Origin: Spirochaetales bacterium
GTDB lineage: Bacteria > Spirochaetota > Spirochaetia > DSM-2461
Length of the DNA stretch: 14,968 nt
Reading direction: 5' to 3'
Assembly (NCBI GenBank): GCA_002748225.1
Contig: PDRU01000010.1
Coordinates: 1 to 14,968, forward strand
The notes beneath the pieces were generated by a model that did no database searches, was not told the origin of the DNA, and saw only the letters and a program-made list of their open reading frames with translations. Shown here one piece after another: positions 1 through 7,449 of the stretch. Each line of letters opens with the position of its first letter. The stretch's first letter is position 1. The position numbers and the translations under genes were made by a program.

Positions 1-1
1 A

Positions 2-817
2 GAGTACTGGGAAGATTCGGAGTCCAGCACCCTTACCGACTACCAGCACGCGCAGAGCGTTCTGAAGGAACTGGAAGAAGAAATTCAGAGCTCAACACCA
101 TTAAGCAGCCTTCTGTCCGGTCAGCACATTGTTCTGGACCCCGGACACGGAGGTATGGATCCGGGCGCAATTGTAACGGTGAAAGACGGTAACGGAAATC
201 CGCTGACTGTTACAGAAGACGAATACGCCTATGACATAGCAATACGGCTCTACAAAATTCTCAGGCGGCACGGCGCGTCGGTTTCGCTCACGGTTCTTGC
301 GCCGGACCATCTGAGCCGGGAAGGGGAAAATCCGCGCCAGACCTTCGTGAACAAGAAAAACGAGGTGTACAACAACGAGTCGCATAACGGTAATGCAGGA
401 TGGCGCCCCGTCGGCACCGCCGAAGGACTGGATATGCGCAAGGAAACAGCCCGGCAGCAGATAAACCGCGCGCCTCTTCTGGCAAAACGCAAAGGAACAC
501 TCTTTCTGAGCATACACGCGGATAATTCTCCGGAACTGCCGGCCGGCCGGGCCGTCCTCTTCTTCGGTGCCACGGAAGAAGAAAAGGAATCTTCCAGAGA
601 GCTGGCCCAGTGTCTGGCCTCCAAACTGGGTTCGGGCGCTTTTATAAAAGAACAGACACTGAGGGTTCTCCAGAACAATCCGGCCGACGCGGCGGTTCTT
701 GTGGAAACGCGGAATGTGTACTACGAGCGCAACTGCTGGGCCCTGCGCTCACCGGAACTGCGGGAACAGGACGCCCAAATGCTGGCTGCCGGTATTTTAA
801 AATGGTGCCGGCGTTAA
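2..817 (+). CDS. N-acetylmuramoyl-L-alanine amidase (Amidase_3), 5' end outside window
   Basis: A zinc amidase that cuts the bond between N-acetylmuramic acid and the L-Ala of the stem peptide in peptidoglycan, acting in the periplasm. The reading frame is open from base 2, so the N-terminus and any signal peptide lie outside the window. The visible part begins with a Glu-rich, possibly helical linker. Next come HIVLDPGHGGMDPGA (about 125-169, first zinc His), an acidic EDEYAYDIA stretch in the place of the second zinc ligand, SIHADN (about 508-525, third ligand) and VLVETRNVYYERN (about 697-735), whose VE fits the catalytic Glu. A long, polar, Asn-rich segment (about 305-450) sits between the second and third ligands and looks like a family-variable insertion. 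It ends 23 bases before hisZ and may share its transcript. The family is clear; the cellular role (division or remodelling) is not. Confidence 0.9.
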   Translation, partial: EYWEDSESSTLTDYQHAQSVLKELEEEIQSSTPLSSLLSGQHIVLDPGHGGMDPGAIVTVKDGNGNPLTVTEDEYAYDIAIRLYKILRRHGASVSLTVLAPDHLSREGENPRQTFVNKKNEVYNNESHNGNAGWRPVGTAEGLDMRKETARQQINRAPLLAKRKGTLFLSIHADNSPELPAGRAVLFFGATEEEKESSRELAQCLASKLGSGAFIKEQTLRVLQNNPADAAVLVETRNVYYERNCWALRSPELREQDAQMLAAGILKWCRR

Positions 818-840
818 AACAGACAAGGTATAAGAGCCAT

Positions 841-1953
841 ATGACACAAAACAACAGTCAAAGTCAGAATCAGAGACTGCGGACACCCCAGGGAACAGAA
901 AGCATACTGCTGGAAGAAGCCTACAGGCACAGACAGCTGCTGCGCATGACCGAAGACCATTTTTCCCTCTGGGGCTATCTGCCCGTTCATACTCCTGTAT
1001 TCGATTATTTTGAAACCTACCGGCCGCTGCTGAACCGGAATCAGGTGGAGCGCAGTTACCGTTTTCCCGACAGGGATGGAGAACTGCTGATGCTGCGCTC
1101 GGACATTACCCTTTTTCTGGCCAAACAAATGGGACTCTCTCTTTCGCAGACGCATCTTCCGCGCCGGGTGTATTATGCCGACAGTATTCTGCGGCACCAG
1201 GAAGAAGAAGATATTTCAAGCGACGAATTCTTTCAGTCGGGAGCAGAGTTGATTGGCCTGGAGGGCCTTGAAGGCGATCTGGAAGTACTGATGCTCCTGC
1301 ACGATTTACTCACCGGCATGCAGATTTCTCACTGGAGAATGCATATCGGCTCACGGAAGGTGCTGGACGCGGTTCTGCAGGGACGGGGAAATGCCGAAAC
1401 AGCCGGCTGTTTTCTGGAACTGCGTGACGGACAGTCTTTAACGGCCTATCTGCGGGAATGCGGTATTTCCCGGGCGCCCGAGTGTACCCGTCTGCTCTTT
1501 TTTCTGGGGACTGTTCAGGAATTTCAAAATTCCCGGGAAGAACTGACAAAAGCATGCGGGAACAATACTGCTTTGGAAGAGGCCATGGAAGAACTCGGTA
1601 CTCTGGCGCTGACACTGCACCGGACAGCCGGCACCGGCCGCGTACGGATTGACCTTTCCGAACACGGCGGCCAGCCCTACTACACCGGCTTTACCGTAAA
1701 AGTGTATGCTCAAGGCGCCAACACAGCTGTGGCCACCGGAGGGCGCTACGACCAGCTGCTGGGATGTTTCGGCAATGAAGCGCCGGCTGCCGGTTTCTCC
1801 CTGATGATGCGCAAAATTGAGCCGCTGAGTGTTTTTGCCGCCCAGGCCGCCGAAGAAAAACCGGTCGGCCGCGCGGAGGGCACCGATTTTCAGCAGCGTT
1901 ATGCCAGCGCGCGCAGCAGAAGAATGAAAGGTGAAAGGGTAATACTGCAATGA
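841..1953 (+). CDS. hisZ: ATP phosphoribosyltransferase regulatory subunit HisZ
   Basis: A catalytically inactive paralogue of histidyl-tRNA synthetase that pairs with the short form of HisG to make an active, regulated ATP phosphoribosyltransferase, the first step of histidine synthesis. At 370 residues it has the class II synthetase-like core: TPQGTESILLEEA near the start, YRFPDRDGELLMLRSDIT, and ATGGRYDQLLG near the end. It lacks the anticodon-binding domain of a true HisRS. The short HisG directly downstream strongly favours HisZ over HisS. I chose ATG 841 because homology begins just after it; the frame is open back to 610, but that part overlaps the amidase and shows no HisZ-like sequence. 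The ribosome binding site is weak (AAGAG at 832-836). Its stop overlaps the hisG start as ATGA. Confidence 0.93.
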   Translation: MTQNNSQSQNQRLRTPQGTESILLEEAYRHRQLLRMTEDHFSLWGYLPVHTPVFDYFETYRPLLNRNQVERSYRFPDRDGELLMLRSDITLFLAKQMGLSLSQTHLPRRVYYADSILRHQEEEDISSDEFFQSGAELIGLEGLEGDLEVLMLLHDLLTGMQISHWRMHIGSRKVLDAVLQGRGNAETAGCFLELRDGQSLTAYLRECGISRAPECTRLLFFLGTVQEFQNSREELTKACGNNTALEEAMEELGTLALTLHRTAGTGRVRIDLSEHGGQPYYTGFTVKVYAQGANTAVATGGRYDQLLGCFGNEAPAAGFSLMMRKIEPLSVFAAQAAEEKPVGRAEGTDFQQRYASARSRRMKGERVILQ

Positions 1954-2576
1954 ACACTCCCCTTACTATTGCCATTCCCAAAGGCCGGCTTCTGGACTCA
2001 GTTGCTGAATATCTAAGCCAGCGCGGCATGACCATAAAGTTCGGCTCCCGTCAGCTTTCGGCCGTTGACAGCAGCGGACGTCTGGAAGTGTACATGGTAA
2101 AAAATCATGATCTGCCCACCTACGTGCATCACGGTATTGCCGGACTGGGTATTGCCGGTGACGATACCATAAGGGAATCCGGGCTTTCGTTTACCCGGCT
2201 TTTAACTCTGCCGTTCGGATCCACCCGGCTCTGTGTGGCAGCGCCGAAAGGAACAGCTCCTCCCGAACGCAGTATTAATCCGGTAACGGTAGCCACCAGT
2301 TATACCCGCATGACCCGTGAATGGTTTAACAGCCGGCTGATACCGGTTAAAATTATCCGCCTGAACGGCAGTGTGGAACTGGCGCCGGCACTGGGTCTGG
2401 CCCCCTATATTGCAGACCTGGTGGAAACAGGAGGAACCCTGAAAGCCAACGGCCTGGAAGTTGTAACGGAAATGGAAAACATACAGGTGCGCCTTATTGC
2501 CAACCCGGCCTACTTCAAGCTTCACTACGAAAGAATTAATGAATTAGTTCATATAATGAAAAAGGATATTTTATGA
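1950..2576 (+). CDS. hisG: ATP phosphoribosyltransferase catalytic subunit, short form HisG
   Basis: Joins ATP and phosphoribosyl pyrophosphate to give phosphoribosyl-ATP, the committed step of histidine synthesis. The protein has 208 residues, typical of the short HisG that lacks the C-terminal ACT-like regulatory domain and depends on HisZ. Visible family motifs are IPKGRLLDS at the N-terminus, GIAGDDTIRESG, VATSYTRMTREWF, and GSVELAPALGLAPYIADLVE followed by TGGTLKANGLE, which forms the PRPP-binding region. The start is fixed by the ATGA overlap with hisZ and by a purine-rich GAAAGGG about 10 bases upstream. Its stop overlaps an ATG at 2573 that was probably the hisB start. It should be feedback-controlled by histidine through HisZ, as is known for this two-subunit type. 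Confidence 0.95.
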   Translation: MNTPLTIAIPKGRLLDSVAEYLSQRGMTIKFGSRQLSAVDSSGRLEVYMVKNHDLPTYVHHGIAGLGIAGDDTIRESGLSFTRLLTLPFGSTRLCVAAPKGTAPPERSINPVTVATSYTRMTREWFNSRLIPVKIIRLNGSVELAPALGLAPYIADLVETGGTLKANGLEVVTEMENIQVRLIANPAYFKLHYERINELVHIMKKDIL

Positions 2577-2999
2577 TAAAAGTTGAGCGGCGAAGTGGAT
2601 CCCCATCATCTGGTGGAAGATACCGGACTGGTTATTGGAGAAGCTCTGGAAAAGGCCCGAAGGGAATGCGGGGGCATTCAGCGCTACGGCCAGTCCCTTA
2701 TTCCCATGGACGACGCTCTCTCGGAATGTGTTGTGGATGTCTGCGGGCGCCCCTACATGGTATGGAACGTACACTGGGCGCAGGAAAGAGCCGGGAACTT
2801 CGATCTTTTTCTGCTCCGTGAATTTTTCTGGGGACTGGCATCCGCCGGCAAAATGAACCTGCACCTTGCGGTACGCTACTCGGAAAACGGACACCATGCC
2901 GCCGAAGCCCTCTTCAAAGCGGCCGGACGCGCGCTGGCCCAGGCCTACAGGCCCCGCGAAGGCGGAGAAGCCGGCATGTCCACCAAAGGAACAATCTAA
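2573..2999 (+). pseudogene. hisB: hisB (imidazoleglycerol-phosphate dehydratase), internally deleted and frameshifted
   Basis: HisB dehydrates imidazoleglycerol phosphate using bound manganese. ATG 2573 overlaps the hisG stop and encodes MIKVERR, a plausible HisB start. The next recognisable HisB sequence, EVDPHHLVEDTG, follows at once in another frame (codons in step with 2583). The missing part is about 50 codons and includes the conserved GxGFxDHML and following His region that supplies metal ligands. From 2592 the frame is intact and typical: PMDDALSE, SGRPY-like CGRPYMVW, NGHHAAEALFKAAGRAL and the terminal STKG. Translation from ATG 2573 would leave the HisB frame and stop at 2821. The only entry to the HisB frame is TTG 2583, which has a poor ribosome binding site and would give 138 residues instead of about 195. 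It is either a real deletion or an assembly or sequencing fault. The break is clear, its cause is not. Confidence 0.88.
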
Positions 3000-3313
3000 T
3001 GGCCCGCATGCCCCGTGAAGGATTTCTGAAAGTTGTCAGACCGGAGCCGGCTTCTGTTGATCCGGTCCGCAAGGCGGCACTGATCCGCAAAGGCAATGAA
3101 CTCTTCAACGGCGGCGAAATTGAAACAGCCCGGCGGATATTTCTGACACTGGGCTATACTGATGGTATAATACGTCTGGGAGACTACTACTACAAAAAAG
3201 CCGATTATTTCGAAGCCTATAAACTCTACAGCCAGGCGCCCGCTCCCGAGAAAGTGAACTACTTGATAAAACGAATGGCCGGAGTAATCCGCGAATGGAT
3301 AAAAGATGAATAA
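2999..3313 (+). CDS. Small TPR-like protein of unknown function
   Basis: I do not recognise this 104-residue protein. It has no signal peptide or membrane segment and should be cytoplasmic. The N-terminal third is basic and Pro-rich (MARMPREGFLKVVRPEP). The rest looks helical and resembles about two TPR-like hairpins: KGNELFNGGEIETARRIFLTLG, then a match around GDYYYKKADYFEAYKLYSQA. The start is supported by a TAATG overlap with the hisB stop and by AAAGGA at 2985-2990, 8 bases upstream. Its last codons overlap the start of the larger TPR gene, so the two are probably made together and may act together. The link to histidine synthesis may be positional only. Confidence 0.8.
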   Translation: MARMPREGFLKVVRPEPASVDPVRKAALIRKGNELFNGGEIETARRIFLTLGYTDGIIRLGDYYYKKADYFEAYKLYSQAPAPEKVNYLIKRMAGVIREWIKDE

Positions 3314-4424
3314 CTCCGAAAAAAATCAAAAAGAAAAATTGCCGGCAATCGCCGAACTTTCCCGCAGAGGATACCGGTATATCAAAAAAAATCAGTTCTC
3401 CGAGGCACGCAGCTGTTTCCGGCAGGTACTGGAAATTGAAAAAGAAAACCATTACGCGCTGGTGGGAATGGGCGATATTCTGCGGAAGGAAAAACGCTAC
3501 AGGGAGTCTATCAAGTATTATCAGCAGTGTTTATCCCTGCACCCCGATAATCACTACGCGCTCTTCGGCCTGGCAGACTGTCACAGGGCACTGGGCGACA
3601 GAACCAGTGCTATTGAGATGTGGACAGAATATCTGAAGCTCGATACGGATAATACAGCCGTAATGAACAGAATGGCCGACGCCTGGCGCAAAAAAAACAA
3701 CTATTCCGAGTCAAAAAAATACTACCGTAAAGTTCTGGAACTGGAACCGGATAACGCCTACGCCCTTATTGGTCTGGGACACCTTCTTTTTGACTTTAAG
3801 GAGTATGAGGCTTCACTGGAAATCTGGAAGAAAATAGAGCAAAGCCAGAAAGAAGACGTTGATATAAAAGTACTCACCTCTCTGGGCAACTGCTGCCGCA
3901 AGCTTAAACTCTTTTCTGAAGGTACAGGGTATTTTGCCAGAGCACTGGAAAAGCAGAATGATAATTTTTATGCTCTTTTCGGCATGGCCGACTGTTACAG
4001 AGGTTTGGGCAGCCCGGAAAGATCTCTGGAATACTGGAACAGAATTCTGGAAGCAGACCCTCATAATAAAGTAATACAGACCCGCGCCGGCGACGCCTAC
4101 AGAAATACCGGCAACCTGGACGCCGCCGAACGCTGTTACCAGTCCGCCCTGAAAATAGGCTTTGACATCTACGCCGAAACAGGAATGGCGCTGATTGAAA
4201 AAAGCCGGGGCATGCATGAAGAAGCCCTGAAAAGACTCAAACCGCTTATGGAACATTCACCCCGGAACCATATAGTTGCTCTGGAAGCGGCCGGCTGCGC
4301 CGCCCTGCTGGGCCGTAGCTCTGAAGCAGTGGACATTCTGAAAAATTACCTCTCAAAAGGAAACACCAGCGATGCTGTTCTGCGCATGCTCCAGGAACTT
4401 GAGGAGCAGACAGAACAGAGCTGA
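3306..4424 (+). CDS. Tetratricopeptide repeat protein (about nine repeats)
   Basis: A 372-residue protein made almost entirely of TPR units, which usually form a curved scaffold for protein-protein binding. No signal peptide or membrane segment is visible, so it is probably cytoplasmic. Repeats of about 34 residues run from near residue 12 to the end, with typical turns such as LSLHPDNHYALFGLADC, LELEPDNAYALIGLG and LEADPHNK. Repeats 2-3 resemble repeats 6-7 more than their neighbours: HYALFGLADCHRALGD and FYALFGMADCYRGLGS are 138 codons apart, which suggests duplication of a four-repeat block. It overlaps the small upstream gene by 8 bases. It ends 6 bases from the stop of the convergent alaS, with no clear terminator between. 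Partner and pathway are unknown. Confidence 0.9.
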   Translation: MNNSEKNQKEKLPAIAELSRRGYRYIKKNQFSEARSCFRQVLEIEKENHYALVGMGDILRKEKRYRESIKYYQQCLSLHPDNHYALFGLADCHRALGDRTSAIEMWTEYLKLDTDNTAVMNRMADAWRKKNNYSESKKYYRKVLELEPDNAYALIGLGHLLFDFKEYEASLEIWKKIEQSQKEDVDIKVLTSLGNCCRKLKLFSEGTGYFARALEKQNDNFYALFGMADCYRGLGSPERSLEYWNRILEADPHNKVIQTRAGDAYRNTGNLDAAERCYQSALKIGFDIYAETGMALIEKSRGMHEEALKRLKPLMEHSPRNHIVALEAAGCAALLGRSSEAVDILKNYLSKGNTSDAVLRMLQELEEQTEQS

Positions 4425-4430
4425 AGAGTC

Positions 4431-6236
4431 TTATTCTTCCTCCTGCCCTCCCGTCAGAACAGCCCGTATTCTCCGTACCCCCCGTGAGCTGGACTGTTCC
4501 TTGACAATACGGAACACGCCCAGTTCACCGGTCGACTTAACATGCGGTCCGCCGCACACTTCCGTGGAGAATTCGCCGATACTGTAAATTTTAACCTGCT
4601 CGTCATAACGTCCTTCAAAAAGCGCGCGGGCGTTCATGTCGCGGGCTTCCTGCAGTGTGGCCGTCTGCATGGAAACCGGCAGATTTAATTCAATCTGCTC
4701 ATTCACAATGGCTTCTACGGCCTTCTTTTCTTCATCCGTCATAGGCTGGGGATGCACAAAGTCAAAACGCAGTCTTTCGGGTGTAATGTTGGAGCCTTTC
4801 TGGGCAACATGATCGCCCAAAACACGGCGGAGGGCCTCGTGCAGAAGGTGCGTGGCCGTATGGTAGCGGGTGGACATAACGGAATCGTCAGCCAGACCGC
4901 CCTTAAAAGTTTTATCGGCACCCTTTTTGGACGCTTCCTGATGTCTGCGGAAGGCCTCGTCAAAGCCTTCCCGGTCCACGGTCAGCCCGTGCTCGGCGGC
5001 CAGTTCTTCAGTCAGTTCCACAGGGAATCCGTAGGTATCGTAGAGTTTAAACGACACCTTTCCGGAAATAACTTTTTTGGGATTTTTCAAGAGGTTGGGA
5101 AGCAGCTTGTCAAACTCCCTGTGGCCGTGCTCCAGGGTTTTGCGGAACTGGGCTTCTTCCAGAGTGAGCTCGCTTATAATAACATCGCGTCTGTCGCGCA
5201 GCTCATCGTAGACACCCCTGTACACATCAATAACAGAGTCGGCCACTTTGCCGAGGAAATCGCTTTGAATACCCATCTTCAGACCATGACGCACCGCCCG
5301 GCGTATCAGCCGGCGCAGAATATAACCCTGACCGAGATTCGAAGGTTTAATACCTTTTTCATCGCCCAGAATCATGACAGAAGTTTTGACATGGTCGGCA
5401 ATAATACGGAAAGAAAGGAGTGTCTCCTCACTTTCGGTGTACTCCCGTCCGCAAATATCCGAAACAGCGGCCAGAATGGGCTGAAACAATTCTGTTTCAT
5501 AGACGTTGTCTTTACCCTGCAGCATGGTAATTGTGCGCTCCACACCCATGCCCGTATCCACACAGGGGCGCGGAAGCGGCTGGTAGGAGCCGTCGGCCTG
5601 CTTGTCGTACTGCATGAACACGTCGTTCCATATTTCAAAATACTTTCCGCAGGAACAGCCGGGCCGGCATTCGGGGCCGCAGCTTTCAATACCCGTATCG
5701 TAAAACATCTCCGAATCCGGGCCGCAGGGTCCGGTCTGTCCCGCCGGTCCCCACCAGTTATCTTTTTTGGGAAGCTTATAGATTCGGCTTTCCGGTATGC
5801 CCAGGGCCATCCATGCGCCGCGCGACTCCTCATCCAGCGGAGCGTCATTATCGCCGGCAAAAACCGTTACAGAGATTCTGTCTTTGTCCAGTCCCAGATA
5901 TTTCGGGTCTGTCAGAAATTCAAAACTCCAGGCAATGGCATCTTTTTTAAAGTAGTCGCGGATGGACCAGTTCCCCAGCATTTCAAAAAATGTCAAATGA
6001 GAAGTATCCCCTACCGAATCAATATCACCGGTACGGATGCATTTCTGAACATTGGTCAGCCGGGCGCCCGCCGGATGCTCCTGTCCCAGAAGAAAGGGAA
6101 CCAGCGGATGCATTCCCGCTGTGGTAAAGAGCACAGTGGGGTCGTTTTCCGGAATAAGAGACTTGCCGGAAATTTCGGCATGTCCCCGGGCAATAAAAAA
6201 GTCGAGAAATTTACGTCGCAGTTCGTTAGCGGTCAT
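4431..6236 (-). CDS. alaS: Alanyl-tRNA synthetase, short form without C-Ala domain
   Basis: Charges tRNA-Ala with alanine and clears mischarged Ser or Gly in the cytoplasm. Class II core features include DPTVLFTTAGM (32-42), TFFEMLGNW (82-90) and GMGVER (229-234). A Cys-rich CGPECRPGCSCGKYFEIWNDV segment begins at residue 186. The editing site is complete: H459-x3-H463 and C561-x3-H565. The protein stops at 601 residues just after the editing domain, against about 875 in E. coli, so it lacks the C-terminal dimerisation/tRNA-elbow domain. Short AlaRS forms are known in spirochaetes, and nothing suggests truncation here. ATG 6236 is the first start after an in-frame upstream TAA; its ribosome binding site is weak. 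It lies 54 bases after fliG and is the last gene of the leftward set. Confidence 0.97.
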   Translation of the reverse strand: MTANELRRKFLDFFIARGHAEISGKSLIPENDPTVLFTTAGMHPLVPFLLGQEHPAGARLTNVQKCIRTGDIDSVGDTSHLTFFEMLGNWSIRDYFKKDAIAWSFEFLTDPKYLGLDKDRISVTVFAGDNDAPLDEESRGAWMALGIPESRIYKLPKKDNWWGPAGQTGPCGPDSEMFYDTGIESCGPECRPGCSCGKYFEIWNDVFMQYDKQADGSYQPLPRPCVDTGMGVERTITMLQGKDNVYETELFQPILAAVSDICGREYTESEETLLSFRIIADHVKTSVMILGDEKGIKPSNLGQGYILRRLIRRAVRHGLKMGIQSDFLGKVADSVIDVYRGVYDELRDRRDVIISELTLEEAQFRKTLEHGHREFDKLLPNLLKNPKKVISGKVSFKLYDTYGFPVELTEELAAEHGLTVDREGFDEAFRRHQEASKKGADKTFKGGLADDSVMSTRYHTATHLLHEALRRVLGDHVAQKGSNITPERLRFDFVHPQPMTDEEKKAVEAIVNEQIELNLPVSMQTATLQEARDMNARALFEGRYDEQVKIYSIGEFSTEVCGGPHVKSTGELGVFRIVKEQSSSRGVRRIRAVLTGGQEEE

Positions 6237-6290
6237 GGCCGAATATTATCCACTGAGGGCATGATGCGCAAGGGATGGAGCCGGTAAATA

Positions 6291-7432
6291 TTATTCTATT
6301 AAATCCGACTCTTCCCGCAGAATAATGAAACGGCCTTCTTCCTCGGCCTTTTGTATTCTGTCCAGAAAGCTGCGCACGCTTTTATCCACTTCACTGCGGG
6401 GCTGCGGCCCCAGAATAACCCGTTCATCTTCTACCAGAAGTTTGCGCCGGGAGCTGAGGGCCTCTTCAATGCACTGGCGTATTTCGGGTGTCTGGCCTTT
6501 GAGGATCATGGCTATTTCTTTTTCGTCCATGTCCAGAAGAAGCTGCTGCAGGTCTTTACGGCGCAGGTGAAGAACGGAGTCCATGGTATAGAGCTTTTCC
6601 TTTACCTGATGGGCCAGAAGCGGGTCGGCGTCTTCCAGACCTCCCAGCAGCCGTTTTTCATCTTCCAGATCCATGTGCCGCAGAATGTCGGCCAGAGCCG
6701 CGCGGCCGTCGAGTTCTTCACTTTCGTCGCGGCCGATAAGCCGCAGCTTCTCGCGCAGGGAATCTTCCACGGTTTCCAGAACATCGCGCGAAACTTTTTC
6801 GGTACGCGCCATGCGGATAACAACCGCGGCACGCTGCTCATCCGGTAAAGATTCCAGCAGAGCCGAGGAAAGTGAGGGTTCCAGGTAGGCCATAACCAGA
6901 GCCAGAGAAGATGAAGGCTCCTTGCTCAGGAGGGTAACAAGCTGTTCAAAGGAGCAGTCGTTTAAAAAGCTGAAGGGAAGCGGCTGCTCTTCGGGAAGGG
7001 CACTGGCCAGTATGGCTTTGGCCTTATCTTCGCCGAAGGCCGCTTCCAGTATATTTCTGGCGGCATCCTTGCCGCCTCTGGCCCGTTTGGCCTGCACGCC
7101 CGAGAAATGCTGCCCGAACTCGTCGAGAAGCTGCTGCGCTTCAACCGCGTCAACCCGGCTGACCTGAGCAATATGACGCGCCAGTTCTTCGGCTTCATCG
7201 GCATTCAAGCGGGAAACAACCGCGGCGGCGTCTTCCAGCCCCAAGGTGTCCGCGGCTTTTCCGGCGTTTCCTGTGTGGTTTTGAGCAGGATCTGGGGCTT
7301 ATTCCTGCGCGGCCGCTGAGGCTGGGAACTCTCAGGCTGCTTTGGAGCCGCACTCTTATGGGCGGCTTCAGCGGCTTTCTCCGTTTTTGAAGCGGCCCTG
7401 TACAGCTCAATTCCCGTTTTAGCGCGTGCCAT
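6291..7432 (-). CDS. fliG: Flagellar motor switch protein FliG (FliG1-like), with apparent -1 frameshift
   Basis: FliG forms the rotor ring of the flagellar motor that meets the stator. Translation should begin at ATG 7432 after GGAGG (7437-7441) with MARAKTGIELYRAASK, but this frame ends at 7205. The FliG body is in the -1 frame and has no good start of its own: TTG 7244 lacks a ribosome binding site. One extra A in the run at 7257-7260 would join them as TPEKAADTLGLEDAA and give about 380 residues. Numbering from TTG 7244, GEDKAKAIL is at 71-79. The FliM-binding EHPQ motif is replaced by KEPS near 108-111. The C-terminal torque helix keeps K249, R266, D273 and E274, aligned with E. coli K264, R281, D288 and D289; R297 aligns with Pro282, next to an Arg. 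The divergence suggests the FliG1 paralogue of spirochaetes. The family is sure; the paralogue is likely. Confidence 0.88.
7256..7261 (-). other. Putative frameshift site in fliG (A4 run)
   Basis: On the coding strand this reads GAAAAG. The upstream FliG frame reads GAA AAG here; moving back one base reads AAA GCC and enters the FliG body with EKAADTLG. AAG to AAA re-pairing of Lys tRNA is a favoured slip, but the preceding Glu codon would re-pair badly, so no classic heptamer is present. A missing A (mutation or sequencing error) is the simplest reading. The frame change must lie between the in-frame TAA at 7299-7301 and the stop at 7205. Confidence 0.6.
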
Positions 7433-7436
7433 ATTT

Positions 7437-7441
7437 CCTCC
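7437..7441 (-). promoter_or_regulatory. Ribosome binding site of fliG
   Basis: The coding strand reads GGAGG, four bases before ATG 7432. This strong site fixes the fliG start in a frame that does not contain the FliG core, which is the main evidence that the reading frame is broken downstream. It sits directly after the stop of the GH57-like gene. Confidence 0.8.
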
Positions 7442-7449
7442 GGGGCTTT

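Noticed and set aside
610..840. A longer HisZ starting at 610
   Set aside because: This part overlaps the amidase gene and shows no HisZ-like sequence; homology begins just after ATG 841.
2573..2821. An 82-residue frame starting at the ATG overlapping hisG
   Set aside because: Only its first seven codons look like HisB; the rest is an out-of-frame reading of the hisB C-terminal half.
4423..4439. GAAGA/TCTTC stem at the junction of the convergent TPR and alaS genes
   Set aside because: Five weak base pairs with no T tract; most of it is the coding end of alaS.
4752..6287. A 511-codon open frame on the plus strand opposite alaS
   Set aside because: It lies fully antisense to a clear AlaRS gene, its translation resembles no family I know, and long antisense frames are common opposite codon-biased genes.
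6237..6290. A TTGCGC and GATAAT pair upstream of alaS resembling a promoter
   Set aside because: The spacing is only 15 bases and the start point would leave almost no leader; such matches occur by chance.
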